Part shown: one piece after another, positions 6,520 to 10,408 of the stretch
How positions within the stretch are numbered: the first letter of the stretch is position 1
How the letters are laid out: every line of letters starts with the position of its first letter
Source of the DNA: Pavlovales sp. CCMP2436
Lineage: Eukaryota; Haptophyta; Pavlovophyceae; Pavlovales
NCBI GenBank assembly: GCA_026770615.1
Contig: MU631427.1
Location: forward strand, 266,471-276,878
DNA: 10,408 nt
Reading direction: 5' to 3'
The notes under the pieces: model-generated
What the model saw: the letters and a program-made list of their open reading frames with translations, nothing else
Databases searched by the model: none
What the model was told of the DNA's origin: nothing
Made by a program: the position numbers and the translations under genes

Positions 6520-6546
6520 GCGAGGCAGCCCGATGGGCTGCCTCGC
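6520..6546. repeat. Perfect 12-bp hairpin with 3-nt loop
   Basis: GCGAGGCAGCCC (6520-6531) pairs exactly with GGGCTGCCTCGC (6535-6546) around the loop GAT. The ATG of the following reading frame (6533) starts in the loop, so its first four codons form the 3' arm. Confidence 0.85.
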
Positions 6547-7084
6547 AAAGCTGGTGTATGCACTGCTATCGGCCACATCCATCACGGACGCTTCATCTAC
6601 TACCTCATCCACCGCGCCTCCGCGCGGTTGCTCGCGCCATGTGCGCGCGAACAAGTTCATGGCATTCCAAACCCAAACTCGCCATCAAGTGGACTCGTTT
6701 GCGCTCGACGTCTCGGCTCCTTCGGCTCCTTCTTCAACCAGTCCTTCCAACGCGCCCCCGCACTGCAGTCCGCGCCCCGCACGCGCGAACGAGTTCACGG
6801 CGTTCAAAACCCCGTCGCTTTCTAGCGACACGCCGACGGTGAGACCACCAATAAACTCGCTCGCTCGCGCTCAGCCGAACGACCTCGCGTTGCCTGGTTT
6901 GGCTCCTTCGGCTCCTTTTTCAACTAGTCTTTCCACCGCGGCCCTGCGCGGCGGCCCGCGCCCTGCACGCGCGAACAAGTTCACGGCATTCAAAACCCAA
7001 ACCCGCCATCAAGTGGACTCGCTCGCGCTCGACGTCTCGGCTCCTTCGGCTCCCTCTTCAACCAGTCCTTATATATATCCATAA
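6533..7084 (+). CDS. Repeat-bearing reading frame, status doubtful
   Basis: An open frame of 183 codons starts MGCLAKLVYALLSATSITDA, a weakly hydrophobic beginning, and carries three copies of a module with (A)RANKFTAFKTQTRHQVDS and LALDVSAPSAPSSTS. Copies begin near 6645, 6783 and 6969; the offsets of 138 and 186 bp are both multiples of three. The frame ends YIYP from an AT-repeat, which looks accidental. The other frames contain stops across the full length. Ser, Ala, Pro and Thr richness would fit a low-complexity wall or linker protein, but the same GCTCCTTCGGC words occur in the apparent satellite at 1-126. I recognise no domain. Confidence 0.3.
   Translation: MGCLAKLVYALLSATSITDASSTTSSTAPPRGCSRHVRANKFMAFQTQTRHQVDSFALDVSAPSAPSSTSPSNAPPHCSPRPARANEFTAFKTPSLSSDTPTVRPPINSLARAQPNDLALPGLAPSAPFSTSLSTAALRGGPRPARANKFTAFKTQTRHQVDSLALDVSAPSAPSSTSPYIYP
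6645..7073 (+). repeat. Three imperfect tandem repeats, about 100-180 bp
   Basis: CGCGCGAACAAGTTCAYGGC begins copies one and three. Copy two begins CGCGCGAACGAGTTCACGGC and carries a 48-bp longer, diverged middle. All end in GGCTCCTTCGGCTCC plus TTCAAC-AGT. Copies one and three are the most similar. Confidence 0.8.
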
Positions 7085-7329
7085 AGTTTAAATGAATCCA
7101 GTCTATTGCTCGATTCAGGCTCTATCTCAGCTTCAGTTTCAGACGTCGTTATGAAACGGAATAAATTTATTATGATTAGCGGCTCAGCATGATTCATCAG
7201 GTTGTGTTCACTCACTGACTTGGTCGACGTCAGACATTAGTCTTGGCAGCAAAGATGGCGGAATAAACTATAAGACACTCTCATCCGCGGCCGCCGGTCG
7301 AGTGCCGGGCCAGGCAATCCTCGCGCGCA
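7085..7329. other. No supported feature
   Basis: Mixed-composition DNA without a convincing reading frame. ACGTCGTTATGAA (7143-7155) recurs at 7898-7910, the only link I see to other parts of the window. Confidence 0.4.
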
Positions 7330-7720
7330 GCCACCTTTTAAATGGTTAACATTAATATTATTGTTATTATTTATTATGATTCTTACTTAATATCGGTATT
7401 ATAAGCACGAGCATGAGCATGAGCATTAGTATTAGTATTATTATTAGTACTCGTAGTAGTATTAATATTAATATTAGTATCCGTATTCGTAAGCGTATTC
7501 GTATTCGTATTAGAATTTGTATAAAATATGTTAGTGCTATAATTTATAAGTATTATCGTTGTTATTTTTATTTTTATTAATATTATAATGCGTGTGTGTG
7601 TCTGTCGATTTCCATAGGACAAATATATAATGACAGCTTTATATTTACAAGCATCATTATGATTATCATTCTCAGATAATTTCCATGGTATTATACGCAT
7701 ACTGATAATTATATTATATT
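7330..7720. repeat. AT-rich cryptic simple sequence
   Basis: Long runs of interleaved trinucleotide and hexanucleotide words: GAGCAT, ATTAGT, AATATT, GTATTC and TTATTA, especially 7400-7520. The long minus-strand frame here translates as Asn/Thr runs (NTNTNTLTNTDTN) and is a by-product of the repeat. Confidence 0.7.
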
Positions 7721-7727
7721 ACTATAC

Positions 7728-7964
7728 TTGTTATGTAATGTTCTGATGCCACTTCTACCGCCTGGGGGGCAGTTTCTGCGTCCAGGAGGCCCCGGGTGTC
7801 AGAGTCTGATCGTCACTCTGTTGAGCTTCAGCGTTTTCAGTATGAATGGACGCAGCTGGAGGTACCTGCTGGCACGGCGGGTTCACTATTTGGAGTCACG
7901 TCGTTATGAACCGACGATGATAATAGGTCTCGAGCGAAATAAATCATTTTATATTATATTATAA
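7728..7964 (+). CDS. Unrecognised short reading frame, weak
   Basis: The + frame reads PPGGQFLRPGGPGCQSLIVT, then LLSFSVFSMNGRSWRYLLA and RRVHYLESRRYEPTMIIG. A second + frame over the same bases gives VSESDRHSVELQRFQYEW, TQLEVPAGTAG to a TGA at 7909-7911. The segment 7740-7910 is a GC-richer island in AT-rich DNA and may be an exon, but the frame and strand cannot be settled. Confidence 0.2.
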   Translation: MLCNVLMPLLPPGGQFLRPGGPGCQSLIVTLLSFSVFSMNGRSWRYLLARRVHYLESRRYEPTMIIGLERNKSFYIIL

Positions 7965-7978
7965 TAGAGTATACTTAC

Positions 7979-8035
7979 CATGGTCGGCAGGAACGCGGCG
8001 ATGGCGGATGCGGAGATTGACGGCGGTCGCAGCAC
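7979..8035 (-). CDS. Exon C', full-length copy of exon C with its own donor
   Basis: This reads VLRPPSISASAIAAFLPTM (19 codons), then ATG|GTAAGT, a near-perfect donor. It matches exon C (8176-8223) codon for codon except for the end: C stops at TAG where C' has CTG and continues into the donor. The acceptor side is weak (ACAATATAAAG, no pyrimidine tract). It is either an alternative penultimate exon leading to sequence further left, or a relict. Which of C and C' is used decides the protein's C-terminus. Confidence 0.45.
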
Positions 8036-8175
8036 CTTTATATTGTTTTATGAGAGAAGTATATTGTAAATTCATCACTATGTGTATGAGAGAGGTAGAT
8101 TGCAAGCAGTTAGCAACCTTCCCTGTCGCGTCAGACGAAAAAGAGAAAAAAAAGAGAGAAAGAGAAATGGGAGGG

Positions 8176-8223
8176 CTAGAACGCGGCGATAGCGGACGCG
8201 GATATTGCCGGCGGAAGCAGCAC
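8176..8223 (-). CDS. Exon C, terminal exon of the GT61-like gene
   Basis: After the acceptor T20-CAG this reads VLLPPAISASAIAAF and ends at the TAG at 8176-8178. It joins exon B in phase 0 across a 33-nt intron. Confidence 0.5.
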   Translation of the reverse strand: MLLPPAISASAIAAF

Positions 8224-8256
8224 CTGAAAAAAAAAAAAAAAAAAAAGTATGCTCAC
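8224..8256 (-). other. 33-nt intron, essentially a T20 tract
   Basis: GTGAGCATAC, twenty T and CAG make up the whole intron. It has no stop and is 11 codons long, so retention would insert VSILFFFFFFQ without changing frame. Confidence 0.45.
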
Positions 8257-8337
8257 CTCCTCTGCGCGGCTCGGTCCGATGTCCACCAGCCGCTCCCAGG
8301 TGCTCACCTCCGGTCGGCTCTGCAGTGTGCCCACGAA
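8257..8337 (-). CDS. Exon B of the GT61-like gene
   Basis: 27 codons, FVGTLQSRPEVSTWERLVD then IGPSRAEE, between acceptor CCCCACCCCTCAAG and donor GAG|GTGAGC, phase 0 at both ends. Codons are strongly G/C-ending. In the spliced product it follows the L-V-A-A-G-G-L-A end of exon A. Confidence 0.55.
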
Positions 8338-8418
8338 CTTGAGGGGTGGGGGGGGGGAGGGGGTTATTAGCTGGTTCAAATATTCCAGTCATTTCGTTTT
8401 CAATAATTTTAAAACAGT

Positions 8419-8466
8419 GCGCTTCCAGGTGCTCGCCTCCGGGCGGCTCTGCAGCGTCCCCACGAA
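8419..8466 (-). pseudogene. B', partial copy of the 5' part of exon B
   Basis: After an acceptor-like TGAACGCCAG it reads FVGTLQSRPEASTWKR. Against exon B the 48 nt differ at about six positions, and four of these are third-base silent changes (GGG/GGC, ACG/ACA, CGC/CGA, CGC/CGG); A/V and K/E are the replacements. The copy then runs into non-homologous AT-rich sequence with a stop. Confidence 0.65.
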
Positions 8467-8652
8467 CTGGCGTTCAGTATTCATTGAGTTTAGGTTTTCG
8501 TGAATAAGAAGATGCGAGAACAGCAGGCGAGCTATTTATTTATTTATTTTATTTTATTTTAAGATCGGCCCCCGTAGGGCCTTAAAAAAAAGGGGGGGCT
8601 GGAACGGGAGCCGCTCTTAATATAAAGAAAGACAGTCGGTCCGAACTTAAAA

Positions 8653-8687
8653 CAAAATATCTCGGCCAAAATTGTCGAGATATTTTG
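8653..8687. repeat. 12-bp hairpin in the A'-B' interval
   Basis: CAAAATATCTCG (8653-8664) and CGAGATATTTTG (8676-8687) are exact reverse complements around an 11-nt loop. Confidence 0.75.
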
Positions 8688-8751
8688 AGTTTTCATTTTA
8701 ACTAATACTAGAACTATTAACACTAGTATTATTATCATCAAAACTGCTCAC

Positions 8752-8808
8752 CGCAAGCACCCCCGCAGCCACTAAGAGAGGAAGATAGAGGCCGGGTCGA
8801 AAGTGGTT
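8752..8808 (-). pseudogene. A', partial copy of the 3' part of exon A, donor kept
   Basis: This reads NHFRPGLYLPLLVAAGVLA and ends GCG|GTGAGC, as exon A does. The differences from exon A downstream of the shared CAC codon are about six, of which five are silent (TTC/TTT, GGA/GGC, CTT/CTC, GCG/GCT, CTC/CTT). The silent bias implies both copies spent time under coding constraint. No clear acceptor is seen upstream of it. Confidence 0.65.
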
Positions 8809-8843
8809 CATAAATACTTATAAGTAATATATACTATGCAATA

Positions 8844-8868
8844 AATCCTGAATCCTGAATCCTGAATC
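8844..8868. repeat. (AATCCTG)3 short tandem repeat
   Basis: Three copies of the 7-mer plus AATC, lying in the intron between A and A'. Confidence 0.85.
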
Positions 8869-8884
8869 ATAAATAAACGCTCAC

Positions 8885-9043
8885 CGCGAGCCCCCCCGCC
8901 GCCACTAAGAGAGGAAGATAAAGTCCGGGTCGGAAGTGGTAGTCCGGGTAGAGCTCTAGCACTGCGGTGCAGGGCTGCACGTACAGCAAAGCCTCAGCCC
9001 CCTCGCCGTGGTTCACGACCAACAGCCCATGCGCGCGCACAAA
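8885..9043 (-). CDS. Exon A, GT61/DUF563-like glycosyltransferase core
   Basis: 53 codons between a strong acceptor (C-rich tract then CAG, 9044-9046) and donor GCG|GTGAGC. The peptide runs FVRAHGLLVVNHGEGAEALL, YVQPCTAVLELYPDYHF, RPGLYLPLLVAAGGLA. The order hydrophobic strand - H-G-x-G - A-L-L/F - P-x-x-A/V-V-x-E-L-x-P - Y - L...GL is the C-terminal signature of family 61 glycosyltransferases (EOGT, plant xylan xylosyl/arabinosyl transferases, DUF563), where HGA(G/A)L binds the donor. Here the motif is HGEGA, a substitution at the usual Ala. Such enzymes normally act in the ER/Golgi lumen on glycoproteins or wall polysaccharide; the substrate cannot be inferred. The N-terminal half and any membrane anchor would be upstream, off the right edge. 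Confidence 0.55.
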
Positions 9044-9413
9044 CTGGGGGGGTGGGGGGGTAGTGGGGAGGAGGTAAAGAAATGGGGGGTTAAGCAAGGA
9101 AGAGCTCGATACCATATTTAATGCATAATTTATTCCATATTATAGTATTCTAATATTATTGAGCAACCACTACCCACGCACATTTTTTTTTTGCCACCTT
9201 CTCCCCATATCGTTCATCCAAGCTCTGGCCCTAGCAACAACTCCGACTTAAAACATCTTATCGCCTAGGCGTTACCAACGCATCGATTCATAAACACACA
9301 CACACACACACACACACGGTCCTGTGGAGACCTATCAGGGGACGGACGTATTTCTAGATATTTACACACACACACAAAAACAAAACATGATACAAATGAT
9401 AAAACGAACCAAC
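9044..9413 (-). other. Intron between exons D and A
   Basis: 370 nt with a CA microsatellite (9293-9317) and a smaller one at 9363-9375, an A/T-rich middle and a long C-rich tract before the acceptor. I see no clear partial exon copy here, unlike the two introns on either side. Confidence 0.4.
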
Positions 9414-9461
9414 CTTCGCCTGAATTTGCGACGGGGCCCCTTTCAATGTCGCCACATGGAC
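9414..9461 (-). CDS. Exon D of the GT61-like gene
   Basis: 16 codons, VHVATLKGAPSQIQAK, between TTCTAACAG and donor AAG|GTTGGT, phase 0 at both ends. Joined to exon A it gives a Gln about 15 residues before the HG motif, matching the (E)Q-to-HGAG spacing seen in GT61 proteins. That supports the join but is inference without an alignment. Confidence 0.5.
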
Positions 9462-9539
9462 CTGTTAGAATAAATTGCGCTGTATAAAGTTAGTGGAGAG
9501 TCCGGGGACGTTAAATTACCTTTTTTTTTTTAGAAAAAT

Positions 9540-9557
9540 GAACGTCGCAACGTGGAA
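9540..9557 (-). pseudogene. D', partial copy of the 5' part of exon D, acceptor kept
   Basis: After TTTGAACAG it reads FHVATF against VHVATL in D, with three silent differences (CAT/CAC, GTG/GTT, ACA/ACG). The duplicated block extends upstream into the intron: both D and D' are preceded by a CACTAACTTT...GCGCAAT-like stretch. It ends in a T-run downstream. Confidence 0.55.
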
Positions 9558-9591
9558 CTGTTCAAATATTCAATATATTGCGCACTAAAAA

Positions 9592-9696
9592 GTTAGTGGA
9601 TATTTGTATAAAGTTCATGGATAAGTGTATCACGTTAGTGGATATTTGTATCGAGTTAGTGGAGATTTGCATCAAATTCGTGGAGAGTCGGGGGAC
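9592..9696. repeat. 21-bp tandem repeat, five copies, in the E-D intron
   Basis: Units begin at 9592, 9613, 9634, 9655 and 9676, with consensus GTTAGTGGATATTTGTATAAA. The last unit drifts into GTGGAGAGTCGGGGGACGTAAA, which recurs as GTGGAGAGTCCGGGGACGTTAA near 9492, tying the array to the duplicated block ahead of exon D. Confidence 0.85.
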
Positions 9697-9888
9697 GTAA
9701 AAGAACTACTCTGAAAAAAACAAACAAAAATTAAAAAGGAAAAAGGAAAAAAAAGGAGATTTGTATCATCACGGGTCCGTACGCCAGGTTGAAAACTAAA
9801 ACGGGACAAAAAGCAAATAGCAGAAAAAAACCATTTTTTTTTGTCAGAAGACAGTAGACAACAACAAGAATAAGAAGAAGAACCGAAC

Positions 9889-9927
9889 GTGAGCTGCCTC
9901 TTCAAGCACCCGTCTAGTTATCATGGT
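9889..9927 (-). pseudogene. E', partial copy of the 3' part of exon E
   Basis: This reads TMITRRVLEEAAH against TMTRKTLGEGAH in exon E, with one extra codon and the same ending GCT CAC. The base after the end is GTTCGG instead of exon E's GTGAGT, so the donor is weaker. Similarity fades upstream of the ACC ATG. Confidence 0.5.
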
Positions 9928-9982
9928 AAATATTGCGATGAGGCTCGAAATTGGGAGACGCAAAAAAAAAAAAAAAACTCAC

Positions 9983-10050
9983 GTGAGCCCCTTCTCCCAA
10001 CGTCTTTCTCGTCATGGTGCGCAATAGCCGCGCGCGCGCAATGCCCAGGC
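9983..10050 (-). CDS. Exon E of the GT61-like gene
   Basis: After ATAACAACAG the sequence reads (G)LGIARARLLRTMTRKTLGE then GAH, ending CAC|GTGAGT followed by a T-run. It enters in a split codon and leaves in phase 0, as exon D requires. A basic R-rich helix at this distance before the HG motif is compatible with the GT61 fold, but no diagnostic residue is present. Upstream exons are expected beyond the simple-sequence block to the right. Confidence 0.4.
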
Positions 10051-10096
10051 CTGTTGTTATTATGGAGGCGGGGAGGAGGGGAGTGGGTGGATGTGT

Positions 10097-10114
10097 GGGG
10101 GGGGGGGGGGGGGG
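10097..10114. repeat. G18 homopolymer
   Basis: Eighteen consecutive G, the pyrimidine-rich side of the region upstream of exon E on the minus strand. The length may be unreliable in any assembly. Confidence 0.85.
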
Positions 10115-10140
10115 ATTAAGTAAATGAACGAAAAATAATA

Positions 10141-10408
10141 GAACCAAAAACCATCATCATCATCAACAACCACCACAGCCAATATCAACAACAAACACCA
10201 CAACAACCATCATCATCACAACAACCATCACAACCACCATCATCAAAAACAACCATCATCAAAAACAACCATCATCATCAACACCAACCACCACAACCAC
10301 CATCATCATCATCAACAACAACAACAACCATACACACACACACACACACACACAACCACCACAGTGCGCAGCAACTCTCCCACCCCAAACACACACACAC
10401 ACACACAC
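10141..10408. repeat. (CAN)n and (CA)n simple sequence to the window edge
   Basis: Interleaved CAA, CAT, CAC and ACC trinucleotides to about 10330, then (CA)n blocks at 10331-10354 and 10389-10408. Probably intronic to the minus-strand gene; no exon is visible. Confidence 0.85.

Noticed and set aside
6379..6660. A 93-codon minus-strand frame
   Set aside because: It crosses poly-pyrimidine, AT-repeat and hairpin DNA, and its second half (KKIYYFIYIF) reads through the AT run. No codon signal.
7383..7700. A 105-codon minus-strand frame
   Set aside because: Asn/Thr low-complexity translation of AT-rich simple sequence.
7143..7910. 13-bp ACGTCGTTATGAA shared by 7143-7155 and 7898-7910
   Set aside because: Flanks do not align, and the match is short enough to be incidental or a small remnant.
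9150..9190. Possible decayed copy of the exon A start (TGTGCG...TGGG...GGTTG on the minus strand)
   Set aside because: The match needs several gaps and has no frame or acceptor, so it is not comparable with the other exon copies.

Overview
The window looks like nuclear DNA of a eukaryotic microbe, most likely a microalga or related protist. The short coding islands have G/C-ending codons and GT-AG introns with pyrimidine-rich acceptors. Between them lie AT-rich DNA, dinucleotide and trinucleotide microsatellites, homopolymer runs, foldback elements and tandem repeats. I see no bacterial operon structure, no Shine-Dalgarno logic and no rRNA or tRNA. The lineage cannot be fixed from this sequence alone.

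Layout, left to right. 1-457 is GC-rich tandem repeat DNA. 785-952 (-) is a terminal exon of an unrecognised protein. 988-1182 is an array of a TTTCGCTCGAAAT-type motif. 1988-2420 (-) is the 3' part of an unrecognised gene with a Tudor-like signature. 2480-2850 is hairpin-rich and probably non-coding. 3073-3219 (+) could encode a hydrophobic exon. 3295-3897 (+) encodes a protein with an 18-residue helical repeat. It converges on a broken zinc-ribbon plus HNH-like nuclease gene at 3821-4484 (-). 4612-4788 (+) is an acidic coding fragment interrupted by a 322-bp foldback/MITE-like element (4789-5110) flanked by a 7-bp duplication. 5118-6470 holds dispersed repeats, a second foldback structure and microsatellites. 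6533-7084 (+) is a repeat-bearing reading frame of doubtful status. 7330-7720 is AT-rich simple sequence.

The right third (about 7979-10050, -) holds the 3' part of a multi-exon gene. Its spliced product resembles the C-terminal half of GT61/DUF563-type glycosyltransferases. Beside five of its exon ends lies a diverged, mostly truncated copy of that exon, often with mainly synonymous differences. In the two longest introns these copies are nested as E-E'-D'-D and A-A'-B'-B. This is the most unusual structure in the window. Beyond 10120 there is only simple sequence.

The genes show no sign of acting together. The region reads as accessory, repeat-rich eukaryotic DNA with gene fragments, at least one transposon-like insertion, and repeated single-base frame breaks that could be decay or assembly error.
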